Below are positions 1 through 8,099 of a stretch of 64,000 bases of DNA, piece by piece. The position numbers and the translations under genes are program-made. Location: NCBI GenBank assembly GCA_913056495.1, contig CAJXMO010000006.1, positions 1 to 64,000 of the forward strand. Reading direction: 5' to 3'. How positions within the stretch are numbered: the first letter of the stretch is position 1; every line of letters starts with the position of its first letter. Source of the DNA: an uncultured Alteromonadaceae bacterium. Lineage in GTDB: Bacteria > Pseudomonadota > Gammaproteobacteria > Enterobacterales > Alteromonadaceae. Below the pieces are notes generated by a model that was not told where the DNA came from, did not search any database, and saw only the letters and a program-made list of their open reading frames with translations.

Positions 1-29
1 AAGTTCTTACATAACTCACGGTAGCCTAA

Positions 30-188
30 ACTTTCTCTACTGCGTTTGAACAGTGCTTTGGCTCTGCGATAAAGATGCAACTCGTTGCCCATGAGCCTAT
101 GGTTGAAGAACTAGCTTTTGACGGTAATGGCCGAATGTACGTTGCTGATATGCTCAGCTACATGCAAGACTTAGATGGCATAGGGTAA
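30..188 (+). pseudogene. remnant of a PVC-type membrane-bound dehydrogenase
   Basis: An open frame of about 52 codons runs from a stop at 27-29 to TAA at 186-188, with an ATG at 75. It encodes a segment containing LVAHEP, AFDGNGRMYVADM and SYMQDLDG. That pattern matches my memory of the N-terminal propeller region of PVC-type heme-binding (PQQ/glucose-dehydrogenase-like) proteins, where 'vaseP...FDgnGRmyV.EM..Ym.d.dG' is typical. The rest of the usual 500-1000-residue protein is absent and the frame stops at once, so this is a decayed fragment rather than a working gene. Family assignment is from motif memory only. Confidence 0.45.
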
Positions 189-251
189 ACGGAAGTAGTG
201 AGTCAAATTAAACCAGTTCAATTATAATATGATAAAAGGAGGTGGGTGTTC

Positions 252-668
252 ATGAAAATAGTATATTTATGTGTAGTGCTATTGTTATTATCAAATGTAA
301 GTTCTGCATCTGAAGGGTGCGGTTATGATAATGTCAATTGCGGTGTTTCAATAATTCAACTTATAGTTTTACCTAAACAGTTTGATAAAAAAAGTATTGT
401 TGTAAGGGGCTACCTGCATCAGAAACTTAATTATGCAGGTGAAAAAGAGTATCTTTTATCTTTACAAAAGGAATTCTTAGATTATGAAAACAGTATCATT
501 GTTTCAATTACACCAGGAAACCCTCAACACAATTAGGTGAAGGACGGTGAAAAATATTTAGTAAGTGGTATTTTTGTTGCCTGCAATCAAGTAAATTGTA
601 CAGGAAAAATAAAAGAAGATGGTAAAAATGCCTTTATAAGACCATTGGGCTTAGCAATTGATAACTAG
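252..668 (+). pseudogene. small secreted protein gene interrupted by an in-frame amber codon
   Basis: ATG at 252 follows a strong Shine-Dalgarno (AAAGGAGG, 235-242); an in-frame GTG at 246 is too close to it. The first 20 residues form a signal peptide (KIVYLCVVLLLLSNVSSASE), so the product should be exported. A TAG at 534-536 ends the frame after about 94 residues, but exactly the same frame stays open for 43 more codons (537-668). That tail has sensible composition, including GIFVACNQVNCTG. The simplest reading is a nonsense mutation in a gene of about 138 codons; stop-codon readthrough is possible but unsupported. I do not recognise the family. Confidence 0.5.
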
Positions 669-984
669 AATTTATTGATGACCAGCTTACGTTTGTTCTG
701 ACCTTCCCGGATTTAAATTAGATAACTGTCAGAAAAGCGTTTTTCTGAATGGGTGTAATTACCAAGATATACTGACGGTATAATTGCTAAGCGCGAATTT
801 TATGCGCTCAGACCATCAAGTTTTCAGATGTCAATCAAACTGCCATCAGGCCGTTAGCGCAATTTATAAGCAGAAATACCATGCTTGAATTTAGCTCAAA
901 TCTTAACTGATAGTCACCAATTGAAAAACGGGTAACTGTCAGATCAAGTCTGAGCGAATACACTATATGGCAGTACTCAAAATC
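669..984. other. gene-free stretch with an 11-bp direct repeat
   Basis: No credible coding frame. The word TAACTGTCAGA occurs twice in the same orientation, at 723-733 and 933-943. A small hairpin (CAGAAAA/TTTTCTG) follows the first copy, and an imperfect inverted repeat (CTAAGCGC/GCGCTCAG) sits near 787-810. The flanking genes are decayed, so this may be the trace of a mobile element, but no transposase sequence or clear terminal inverted repeat is present. Confidence 0.3.
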
Positions 985-2073
985 TTATGCCCTTTTTTCG
1001 TCAGCAATTTTTTGTGCTAGCATGCTCAGCTCAGCGGCTTTAAAAGTATGAGATTGTTTCATCGCCTGTTCAGTGCGGTTGATGCAATCTAAAATCAATG
1101 CACCAAAATACGGGAAATCTGACTGACCAAAACAGTCAATTTCCTGCTCATGTTGCTGGTTGACCAAAAAGATTTTAGACACAGGCGCCTGTCGAGCAAC
1201 ATCCATATATTTACGAATTTCAATGGTTCCTTCTGTGCCGACAATAAAACTGCGCCCATCTCCCCAGGTAGCCTGACCTTCTGGCGTAAACCAATCTACC
1301 CGGGTATAAAAAGAACAGCCATTGGCGCCTGTCATTGATATTTCACCAAAGTCTTCTAGTCCAGGTTTATCCGGGTTATTGGCATTTCTCACTCTGGCAA
1401 AATTAATTGTTGCCTGAGTTTCACCTGCGTAAGTTAAAAATTGTTCAACCTGATGTGAGCCGATATCGGTTAATATGCCCCCGTAAGCGTTTTTGTCAAA
1501 AAACCAGTCCGGGCGGTTGGCTTTTGCCAATCGGTGTGGCGCCAGGTTAATCACCTGAATCACCTTGCCTATTTTACCGGCTTGAATTAACTCCCCGGCG
1601 CGCCACGCAGCCTCATTATGCAACCGCTCTGCATAATAAACAGCATAAATACGCTGGGTTTGCTCAACAACTTGTTTCACCGTCTCTAATTGCGCTAGTG
1701 TGGTAAAGGGTGACTTGTCAGTAAAATAGTCTTTGCCTGCCTGCATCACCTGTATACCGACGTCAGCTCTAAGGTTTGGAATAGCCGCTGATGCAACTAA
1801 TTGCGTATCTTGATCCGACAATATTTGCTCAAAACTCTCGGCTACCTGAGCCTGAGGATATTTTTCACAAAATGCGGCCAGTCTTTTGGGATCCGTATCG
1901 TATACATATTTAAGGGTTGCTCCGGCTTGCAACAAGCCATTACACTGGCCATATATGTGACCATGATCTAAATAAGCCACTGAAAAATAAAACTGATTGG
2001 ATTCGACCACTTTAACTGATTGGCCTACTGGTGCGTAGTTAGCCCCGTCTTTAATATTCGGTTGATTCGTCAT
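985..2073 (-). CDS. Gfo/Idh/MocA-family NAD(P)-dependent oxidoreductase
   Basis: A 362-residue cytoplasmic protein with the two-domain layout of the family: an N-terminal Rossmann half (about 25-150) and a C-terminal alpha/beta substrate half. Seen in the sequence are DKSPFTT near residue 120, standing where the family usually has EKP, and GGILTDIGSHQVEQF (about 205-219), which carries the family's GG.l.D.g.H catalytic motif. The canonical GxGxxG near the N-terminus is not obvious, so cofactor binding may deviate. It is the last gene of a three-gene reverse-strand operon and starts 6 bp after the transporter gene. The likely role is oxidation or epimerisation of a sugar, uronate or inositol; the substrate cannot be read from sequence. 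Confidence 0.85.
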   Translation of the reverse strand: MTNQPNIKDGANYAPVGQSVKVVESNQFYFSVAYLDHGHIYGQCNGLLQAGATLKYVYDTDPKRLAAFCEKYPQAQVAESFEQILSDQDTQLVASAAIPNLRADVGIQVMQAGKDYFTDKSPFTTLAQLETVKQVVEQTQRIYAVYYAERLHNEAAWRAGELIQAGKIGKVIQVINLAPHRLAKANRPDWFFDKNAYGGILTDIGSHQVEQFLTYAGETQATINFARVRNANNPDKPGLEDFGEISMTGANGCSFYTRVDWFTPEGQATWGDGRSFIVGTEGTIEIRKYMDVARQAPVSKIFLVNQQHEQEIDCFGQSDFPYFGALILDCINRTEQAMKQSHTFKAAELSMLAQKIADEKRA

Positions 2074-2079
2074 TCACCT

Positions 2080-3453
2080 TTACCCTAGTTTAATCAAAGT
2101 AGAATATATAACACTGGATAAAACCATCAGGATGCACAGCGCCATTAAAAAATTATAAATCAGTTTTTTTGTCCCCTTAGGTGTCGCCTGACCCAAATAG
2201 GCTTTTTTATTGTTCAAAATAGCCCAACCAACATAAGCAAGAGGCAATAAAAAACCACAAATTGCAGAGGTTGGAACGACCAAATAAGGTCCCATGCTCG
2301 ACCAAAAAAATACGCCTAATATTGCCGGAGTGGGCGCCAGTAGCGCCAGTTTGTATTTAAAACCATGTTCAGGCCAGTTGAACATGGCCGCTGCCGCTGA
2401 ACCACAACACAGCATATGCATAACCAATGAACCGACCGCCATCCCCAAAATGCCGAATGCAAAAATCAAACGACTGGTCACTTCATCTAATCCGGCCGAC
2501 ATAAACAAGGTTCCGGCCTGAGTTGGACTGAGTTTACCTTGTATATCCATCTCCGAGCCATAAAAAGCACCCGCCGCCGCAATTGAAATTAAGCTAGTCA
2601 CCAGAAAATAGGGCAATACTAAGCCGAGTCCGATATCGTAGCGGGACAATTCAGCATGATTTTTATTCCATTTTTTATGCAATAAAGTATAACCGTAAAT
2701 AAAGGTCATATTGATGCCTACGGCACTGCCAAGCGCCGCCATAATTAAAGTAACACCCGCGCTGTCATCAGGCAGTGATGAAGGAACATATCCGGCGAGA
2801 ACCGCACCCCAATCTATTTTTCCGTTAACGGAAGCACTGATGACAACCCAGGCAAATGCAATTATTATCATTGCGCTTAATAATTTTATCCCGTTCTCGA
2901 AAATTCTAACCGCACGGCCATGGTTACCGTAGCGCCATGCAGTAAAAGCACAGCCAGCCCAAACCAGAATAGCCAGGAATAATAAATAAATGTCACGCCC
3001 AATCGCAGAAGATTCAGAAACACTGAAGCCAGTTGATACAGATACAATTTCTTCCATCATGCCTGCGCTGAGCGGATAATGTGCAAAGCCCCAAATGATA
3101 GATGAAGCAAATGCAGCTATTGCCCACCCCCAAGCCAGATAAACACTGACATGTTGTTTCATAGCCGTAAAAGGTTTGATTTGGGTATGAAGTGTCTGGT
3201 GTGATAATGCAAATAGCATAATACAACCAATTAACATCGCCAGTGGCTGCACCCAAAGCAGTTCGTAACCAAAGCTTGCGCCTATTGTCAAAGAGGTTAC
3301 GGCGCTGCCACCGCCCAGCGTCATTGCGCCTTGCAGCCAACCGGGTCCACTGAGTTTAATGTAACCCGGAATCCTTCTGTACCAGGCTTTAGCGGATAAT
3401 GCCTGCAACAGTTCAGTATCTGCTGAACTTTGCATTGAGTTCGACTGGCTCAT
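2080..3453 (-). CDS. NRAMP-superfamily membrane transporter lacking metal-ligand motifs
   Basis: A 457-residue protein with about 11 hydrophobic helices. The N-terminal helix (LSGPGW...FGYELLWV, residues 34-68) and the helix 6-7 block (GSAVGIN...HAELSRYDIGLGL) align by eye with NRAMP Mn2+/Fe2+ transporters. However, the helix-1 DPGN motif reads GGGS (47-50) and the helix-6 MPH motif reads GIN (246-248). The Asp, Asn, Met and His that bind the metal in true NRAMPs are therefore missing. It lies between two Gfo/Idh/MocA oxidoreductases under a FadR-type regulator, a setting typical of sugar-acid catabolism. I infer it imports the organic substrate of this operon. Family membership is fairly sure; the substrate is unknown. 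Confidence 0.8.
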   Translation of the reverse strand: MSQSNSMQSSADTELLQALSAKAWYRRIPGYIKLSGPGWLQGAMTLGGGSAVTSLTIGASFGYELLWVQPLAMLIGCIMLFALSHQTLHTQIKPFTAMKQHVSVYLAWGWAIAAFASSIIWGFAHYPLSAGMMEEIVSVSTGFSVSESSAIGRDIYLLFLAILVWAGCAFTAWRYGNHGRAVRIFENGIKLLSAMIIIAFAWVVISASVNGKIDWGAVLAGYVPSSLPDDSAGVTLIMAALGSAVGINMTFIYGYTLLHKKWNKNHAELSRYDIGLGLVLPYFLVTSLISIAAAGAFYGSEMDIQGKLSPTQAGTLFMSAGLDEVTSRLIFAFGILGMAVGSLVMHMLCCGSAAAAMFNWPEHGFKYKLALLAPTPAILGVFFWSSMGPYLVVPTSAICGFLLPLAYVGWAILNNKKAYLGQATPKGTKKLIYNFLMALCILMVLSSVIYSTLIKLG

Positions 3454-3479
3454 TTTTCTTTACCTTGTAGTTATTGTTT

Positions 3480-4631
3480 TTATCGGTACGATTTATTCAT
3501 ATCTACGGTCGCCTCAATATTGGCTTTTTCCCGTAACTGAGAATGAGCTATTTTAGTTGCTAATTCAGCTTGATAGCGTTTTCTGTCTAATGGGAGTTTG
3601 ACTGGCTGATTCAACCAGGTAGACATTAACATTGCATTAGCCATATCCAGAGAAGCCAGCCCCGACTGTGCCGGAGTCAGCAAAGGTTCATCAAATAAAA
3701 TCGCGCGAACAAAATTATTCATTATCATGGCATGCTGATTCACTTTTCCAGTCGGTGTAATATCAGTTTGTATCACGTCTGGCATGCCAAACATATCCGT
3801 TGTTTGTTTATTAAACCTATGTGTGCTTTCGCTATTTAATTTTTGGATAAGCCGACCAGAATCATAATGTAAACTGCCTTTGTCTCCAATTATATCAAAG
3901 CGATTGACACCCGGCGCTTCACCGGTCGACGCAACAAAAACGCCTGTTGCCTGATTGTCATAACGTAAAAAAGCCGTAACTTCGTCTTCAACTTCAATAT
4001 CATGGTATTTGCCAAATTCGCAAAAACCGATAATTTGTTCGGGTAGGCCACAAACCCACTGAAAAATATCCAAGTTATGAATGCATTGATTGACCAGAGC
4101 GCCTCCACCCTCGCCTTTCCAGGTTGCGCGCCAGTCGCTGACCTGAAAATACACTTCAGGTCTAAACCAATTTGTCATTGTCCAGTGTGTACGAGTCATT
4201 TTGCCAAGGATACCGGACTTTACTACTTGCTTAATTTTGGCATAAGTCGGATCGCACCTTTGATTAAGCATAAGCGCAAATTTTGTATTTTCACCGACGC
4301 TGGATACAAGTTGCTCCCCTTCATAAGAAGACAAACCTATGGGTTTTTCAAGCATCACATGCAGATGCTTGTGCAACGCATATTGTGCAATTTCAAAATG
4401 TGACAAAGTAGGTGTAGCAATCAGCACGGCATCCACGCTACCTGAGTCAATTAAATCCTGATAGCGGGTAAAATGCTGAACCTGCGCCAATCCCTCAATT
4501 TGAGCTGGCTGGCGCGAACAAATCGCAGTAATAGAGCAATCAGCAACCTCGCCTGTTATGATGTTATTAATATGCTGTTTAGCGATATTACCTAACCCAA
4601 TTATTCCAATTCTTATATGTTTATTTTCCAT
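3480..4631 (-). CDS. Gfo/Idh/MocA-family NAD(P)-dependent oxidoreductase
   Basis: A 383-residue protein and first gene of the operon. The Rossmann motif GIIGLGNIAKQH is at 9-20, the EKP motif (EKPIGL) near 95, and GGGALVNQCIHNLDIFQW, the family's signature active-site stretch with the catalytic His, near 176-193. The last 40 residues are a polar extension. It is only distantly similar to the 985-2073 protein, so the two probably catalyse successive steps rather than duplicate one another. The ATG at 4631 is preceded by GCGAG and faces the divergent regulator. The substrate is probably a sugar or sugar acid; this is inferred from family and context. Confidence 0.88.
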   Translation of the reverse strand: MENKHIRIGIIGLGNIAKQHINNIITGEVADCSITAICSRQPAQIEGLAQVQHFTRYQDLIDSGSVDAVLIATPTLSHFEIAQYALHKHLHVMLEKPIGLSSYEGEQLVSSVGENTKFALMLNQRCDPTYAKIKQVVKSGILGKMTRTHWTMTNWFRPEVYFQVSDWRATWKGEGGGALVNQCIHNLDIFQWVCGLPEQIIGFCEFGKYHDIEVEDEVTAFLRYDNQATGVFVASTGEAPGVNRFDIIGDKGSLHYDSGRLIQKLNSESTHRFNKQTTDMFGMPDVIQTDITPTGKVNQHAMIMNNFVRAILFDEPLLTPAQSGLASLDMANAMLMSTWLNQPVKLPLDRKRYQAELATKIAHSQLREKANIEATVDMNKSYR

Positions 4632-4982
4632 CTCGCTACCAGTTAAAACTTAGTTTTGTAAAACAATCTAATGTTAATTTGAATGGTTAAATTATTTGTA
4701 GAACGCTATTGATCGCATTTAAAAACAGGCAAACACCCGAGTATCCCTTTAACCCTTAATCCCCTTTTTTAAAGGTACAACCGCCTGAATATGGATCCAA
4801 TTGGTTTAGTCCCCAAAACCGGCCTGACCAATTTAGTATAAGTTAAAAAAAAGCTCAGGGTCAACGACTATAAAGTAGACTAGAATATCAATTTTCAATT
4901 GGTCAGGCCGCTTTCGGTTTTAAATTATAAATAAATTCGCCATAATAGGCATATCTTCAATTTAGGCCGCAACAAACCACGA
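4632..4982. promoter_or_regulatory. divergent promoter region of the oxidoreductase operon and FadR-type regulator
   Basis: A 351-bp AT-rich spacer with no ORF, bounded by two divergent start codons. It contains the inverted pair of operator-like sites described separately. The right-hand site is about 70 bp from the regulator start and the left-hand site about 190 bp from the operon start. I could not assign -10/-35 boxes with confidence. Confidence 0.6.
4820..4910. promoter_or_regulatory. paired FadR-like operators in inverted orientation
   Basis: CGGCCTGACCAATT at 4820-4833 and its exact reverse complement AATTGGTCAGGCCG at 4897-4910 are separated by 63 bp. Each contains TGGTCAGGCC, close to the TGGTCnGACCA type of site bound by FadR-subfamily GntR regulators. 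The adjacent gene encodes such a regulator. I infer autoregulation plus control of the divergent operon, possibly with looping between the sites. Confidence 0.6.
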
Positions 4983-5678
4983 ATGGGAAATACGCAAAAA
5001 AGACTTTATTTACAAATTGCTCAACAGCTGGCTGATTCAGTTATTCGTGGCGAAGTAAAAGTGGGTGAACGATTTCCGTCCGAACGCGATTTGGTTCAAA
5101 AATATAATGTAAGCCGCTCTACAATACGCGAAGCCATGATAGCGCTTGAAGTTAACCAACTCGTTGAAATTCGTCTGGGATCTGGCATTTATGCGCTTGA
5201 GCCCCAAGCAAATAAAATGGCCTTTGATTCCGCCAGTGAACTGCCTGGCCCGTTTGAGATTTTAGAAAGTCGTTTGATTCTGGAAGCTCAAGCCGCCAAA
5301 ATAGCAGCGGAACGCATCAGCAATCAGGAACTTCATGAGTTAAAACAACTGATCTCGGCGATGGAACAGGCAGCTGACGATAATAATGTCGAACAGGCTG
5401 AACAGTTAGATAAAACTTTTCATTTAACCATAATGCGTGCCACGCGCAACAATGCGCTAATGGCCATGTACGAGTGGCTATGGCGTGCCAGAGAAACATC
5501 CCGTATCAATAAACAATTCCATCATAAATTAAGAAAACAAAACTCAGAAGCGGTCAGCAGCGAGCATAAGGCAATTTTGACCGCTCTGATGCAAAAAGAC
5601 GGTGAAGCAGCCAGAATCATGACTGAAACGCATTTAAAAGCAGTAGAAAAGCGACTCGCGACAGATAGCTTCAGTTAA
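4983..5678 (+). CDS. GntR-family (FadR subfamily) transcriptional regulator
   Basis: 231 residues. The N-terminal winged helix-turn-helix (about 8-75) has the GntR signature: QLADSVIRGEVKVGERFPSE, DLVQKYNVSRSTIREA, and a wing ending in GSGIYAL. The C-terminal FCD effector domain (about 90-220) carries E...LE-type helices and a conserved D/H pattern (LDKTFHLTIMRAT, then EHKAIL), where FCD proteins bind metal and ligand. It is divergent from the oxidoreductase/transporter operon and is the obvious candidate ligand-responsive repressor for it. The effector is unknown, probably a sugar acid. The ATG lacks a strong Shine-Dalgarno. Confidence 0.9.
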   Translation: MGNTQKRLYLQIAQQLADSVIRGEVKVGERFPSERDLVQKYNVSRSTIREAMIALEVNQLVEIRLGSGIYALEPQANKMAFDSASELPGPFEILESRLILEAQAAKIAAERISNQELHELKQLISAMEQAADDNNVEQAEQLDKTFHLTIMRATRNNALMAMYEWLWRARETSRINKQFHHKLRKQNSEAVSSEHKAILTALMQKDGEAARIMTETHLKAVEKRLATDSFS

Positions 5679-5737
5679 TAGACGACGGACTCTTAAATTC
5701 GCTCAAACAAGGATTAATCCCTGTGATATTAACTTTG

Positions 5738-6319
5738 TTAGCATCCTAACAAGATAGCCTCTTCCAGGGTTAACGTGATTTTGTCTGGCAACAATAAAAT
5801 CTGTCTGTTATTCCGTCGCTGTGAGGCACTGATATGAATCCACGCAGGCTGACCTTGATTTCCATATTCATGTATCAGTTGATCAATATCCAGTTCATCT
5901 AAAAATAAACAAGCCGCAGCGAACAAATAAAAGTTCGCGTTCACGTCATTTCGAAAATATTTCCCGACTCGTTCATAACACATGTTTTCAATCACAGTTT
6001 TTTCACGGCCTAAGTCAGGGTCTTGAATGATTCTGTCTGACATCACAATATCCGCCGCTTCTCCCTGAATATGCTGGCTTTTATTACTGCCGCCAATTGC
6101 CTGATTTAGCGCTTCACACCGATAACCACTGGATATTCTCATAGGTACGTTCAGCAAAGTTCTTAGCGGTTGAATGCTATTTTCGCACAAATAACGTAAG
6201 TTAGTCACAATCGCATCCGGCGGTGCAAACTGATGAGCGGCAATATCTGGGTGGCGCTGAGCAGTTTGTGAATGCAAAAACTCACTTAACCAGAAATTAT
6301 TTGATAATTGAATTTCCAT
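5738..6319 (-). CDS. M15A-type peptidase (D-Ala-D-Ala carboxypeptidase / endolysin-like)
   Basis: 193 residues, no signal peptide. The fold signatures of the M15_3 peptidase family are visible: RISSGYRCEALNQAIGG (61-77), SQHIQGEAADIV (80-91) with the zinc-binding His and Asp, and WIHIS near the end of the domain with the third zinc-binding His. Such proteins cleave peptide cross-links of peptidoglycan and are often phage endolysins. It starts 1 bp after the stop of a holin-like gene, which supports a lysis role; the missing signal peptide fits holin-dependent release. A housekeeping cell-wall role is the alternative. Confidence 0.8.
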   Translation of the reverse strand: MEIQLSNNFWLSEFLHSQTAQRHPDIAAHQFAPPDAIVTNLRYLCENSIQPLRTLLNVPMRISSGYRCEALNQAIGGSNKSQHIQGEAADIVMSDRIIQDPDLGREKTVIENMCYERVGKYFRNDVNANFYLFAAACLFLDELDIDQLIHEYGNQGQPAWIHISASQRRNNRQILLLPDKITLTLEEAILLGC

Positions 6320-6320
6320 A

Positions 6321-6983
6321 TTAAAATCTCCTGCGCCCGCCTATTCGCCGCGCTTTAGGCATCGCCTGATACACTTCTTCTTCCGTAAAATGAGTATCCG
6401 GCTTAAGATCCTTACCGCTCGCTTGCTGTTTTATTTGCTCACGTTTTGTATATTCAACCGCCACTTCAATATCACCTTTGGCCACCTCCCTTTTTTCATT
6501 GGCCCGGCCTTGGGTGTATTTATCAATAATGTGCTGAACAGCCCGACCACCAAACCAAAATGCAAAAACAATAAAAAATATATCCCATAATTTATCTGGA
6601 ATAAGCTCCATGTTTTTGGCAACTGAATGAATCATTTCGGGGTTTGCAAATAGCAGATAGGAAATAATACCCACCGCCCAAATCGTAATCATTGGCCGGA
6701 TTATCGCGCGTAATATCTGAACATAGGGGTGAACATCTTTTGCAGCGCCTTCATATTCAGTGACAAAGCCCCGAAAATTTTTATCTATTTCAAGTGAGTT
6801 ATTAAGCAGAAATTTTTGAAATTCAATCTCTGTAACTTCTCTTACCACTTCCAGTTTTTTTTCATCTAACTCGATACCGCGTTTTTTAAGTTCGCTTTGT
6901 AACTTACCCGTTTTGTAATCAAATACGGTTTTTAATCCGTCTGATATCAAACTTACAAACTGTCCGACTAAAGGAATATTCAT
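6321..6983 (-). CDS. holin-like membrane protein (3-TM type)
   Basis: 220 residues. A charged N-terminal helical part (about 20-75, rich in K/E) precedes hydrophobic helices near 92-112 and 130-150 (IIRPMITIWAVGIISYLLF; LWDIFFIVFAFWFGGRAVQH). A very basic tail ends in RRIGGRRRF. The PMIT...PD.LW...FWFGGRA pattern matches the 3-TM holin group of phage lysis proteins as I remember it. It is almost contiguous with the M15 peptidase gene. Inferred role: forming membrane lesions that give the peptidase access to the wall. No other phage structural genes are nearby, so it may be a domesticated or remnant lysis module. Confidence 0.65.
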   Translation of the reverse strand: MNIPLVGQFVSLISDGLKTVFDYKTGKLQSELKKRGIELDEKKLEVVREVTEIEFQKFLLNNSLEIDKNFRGFVTEYEGAAKDVHPYVQILRAIIRPMITIWAVGIISYLLFANPEMIHSVAKNMELIPDKLWDIFFIVFAFWFGGRAVQHIIDKYTQGRANEKREVAKGDIEVAVEYTKREQIKQQASGKDLKPDTHFTEEEVYQAMPKARRIGGRRRF

Positions 6984-7026
6984 GATATGTCTCCGTTTAA
7001 TCTGCTATTTATCTTGCGACAATGAG

Positions 7027-7809
7027 TTAAGGGCAAATAAAAGCACTTAAATACCATTGAGTAGTCTGACTTGTCATTTGCTGTTCAAACACAGCCCGGT
7101 ACCCATTATCAACTAAGGTTTTTTCTGATAATTTTTTTAATGCCCCAGCCTGCCTAACTTCATTTTCACTGCGCCGTATGACATAACCTGAAATCTGATA
7201 CCCGCTTCTGGCATTCACCGAATCATATAACTCCCGTACTCTAATCCGGCCTTTTGCCCCTTCTTTTTCCATTTGCTGCTTGATTAGGCTTGCTTGTGTA
7301 TTTGCAATGCGCCCTGACGATGAGCACCAGAAAATGTCATAGTCCCAGTCTTCCCAGTTAAATGAAGGTGCTTGTACCCGAACCGTTTTTAATACCGTAT
7401 TTTGTTCAATTGCAAACTCTCGTTCCTGTGCAAGCACTCGCGAGGTATCACGCTTGATTTTAGGCGTACCGCCTTCTTGTAATACGCCTAACAGTCGCTG
7501 CCTGAGCTCACCATCTACCATCACAAGTACAAATTGTTTAGCGACTTCCTGTTTTTGCTGATTTCCTTCTTCGAGTGATTGCTGAACCAAATCATAAATT
7601 TTAAAATTAAATTCACGTTCTGCTCTCAATTTTTCACGCTCAGCCTGGGCTTCTTTAACAGCAATATCAACTAACGCAATTTGCGCTTTCAGCTCGCTGT
7701 CTACTTTTGAAATGCTGGCGTTTAGCCAGGCAACCATAGTCGCCGTTGCAACTGTAACCAGAGGTACAACTACCTTTTGAATAACATTACCTATAAATTC
7801 CCATTTCAT
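7027..7809 (-). CDS. membrane-anchored coiled-coil protein of the lysis module
   Basis: ATG at 7809 overlaps the TGA of the upstream ORF (ATGA), so I prefer it to a GTG at 7842. About 260 residues: one N-terminal hydrophobic helix (residues 10-30, VVVPLVTVATATMVAWL), then a long charged coiled coil (about 35-110, EAQAEREKLRAERE), then a compact domain containing DYDIFWCSSSG and SGYVIRRS. The C-terminal domain might resemble a SPOR/LytR-C type fold, but I cannot name it. It is upstream of the holin-like gene in the same direction. A spanin-like or regulatory lysis role is only an inference. Confidence 0.6.
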   Translation of the reverse strand: MKWEFIGNVIQKVVVPLVTVATATMVAWLNASISKVDSELKAQIALVDIAVKEAQAEREKLRAEREFNFKIYDLVQQSLEEGNQQKQEVAKQFVLVMVDGELRQRLLGVLQEGGTPKIKRDTSRVLAQEREFAIEQNTVLKTVRVQAPSFNWEDWDYDIFWCSSSGRIANTQASLIKQQMEKEGAKGRIRVRELYDSVNARSGYQISGYVIRRSENEVRQAGALKKLSEKTLVDNGYRAVFEQQMTSQTTQWYLSAFICP

Positions 7810-8099
7810 AATTTTGAACCGATTTGATATTTGATTGACCACGAGCGAATCGTGAAAAACTTATCAGACCATATAGACGCTAAGCGGATATAGTTTTCTC
7901 TCGGCTGAGCAAAGCTGAATATTGAAAGATTAGAGAAGCGAGTGGCTAAACCTAGGAGGTGATGGTTGTTAAGAGTAGTACCAGAACTCGTTTTGCCGGA
8001 TAAAAAATTCAATACGCACAGGCCAAGAACAGGAAACTGTACTGTCCAAAAATGCGGGTACAACTGTGTGTATTTACGTGCAATTGCTGTGTTATCCAT
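7806..8099 (-). CDS. hypothetical protein upstream of the lysis module
   Basis: A 97-codon frame whose stop (TGA, 7806-7808) overlaps the ATG of the next gene as ATGA, the classic arrangement of coupled genes. ATG at 8099 has a weak purine-rich stretch (AAAGAGA) before it. The protein has no signal peptide or recognisable motif and an unremarkable, Ser/Trp-containing composition. It may be a real small gene at the head of the module or a chance frame; only the overlap favours reality. Confidence 0.3.
   Translation of the reverse strand: MDNTAIARKYTQLYPHFWTVQFPVLGLCVLNFLSGKTSSGTTLNNHHLLGLATRFSNLSIFSFAQPRENYIRLASIWSDKFFTIRSWSIKYQIGSKL

Noticed and set aside
3014-3340. 108-codon minus-strand ORF inside the NRAMP-like gene
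   Set aside because: It is a same-strand alternative frame of a well supported transporter.
4077-4403. 108-codon plus-strand ORF opposite an oxidoreductase gene
   Set aside because: It is fully antisense to a clear Gfo/Idh/MocA gene and has no recognisable features.
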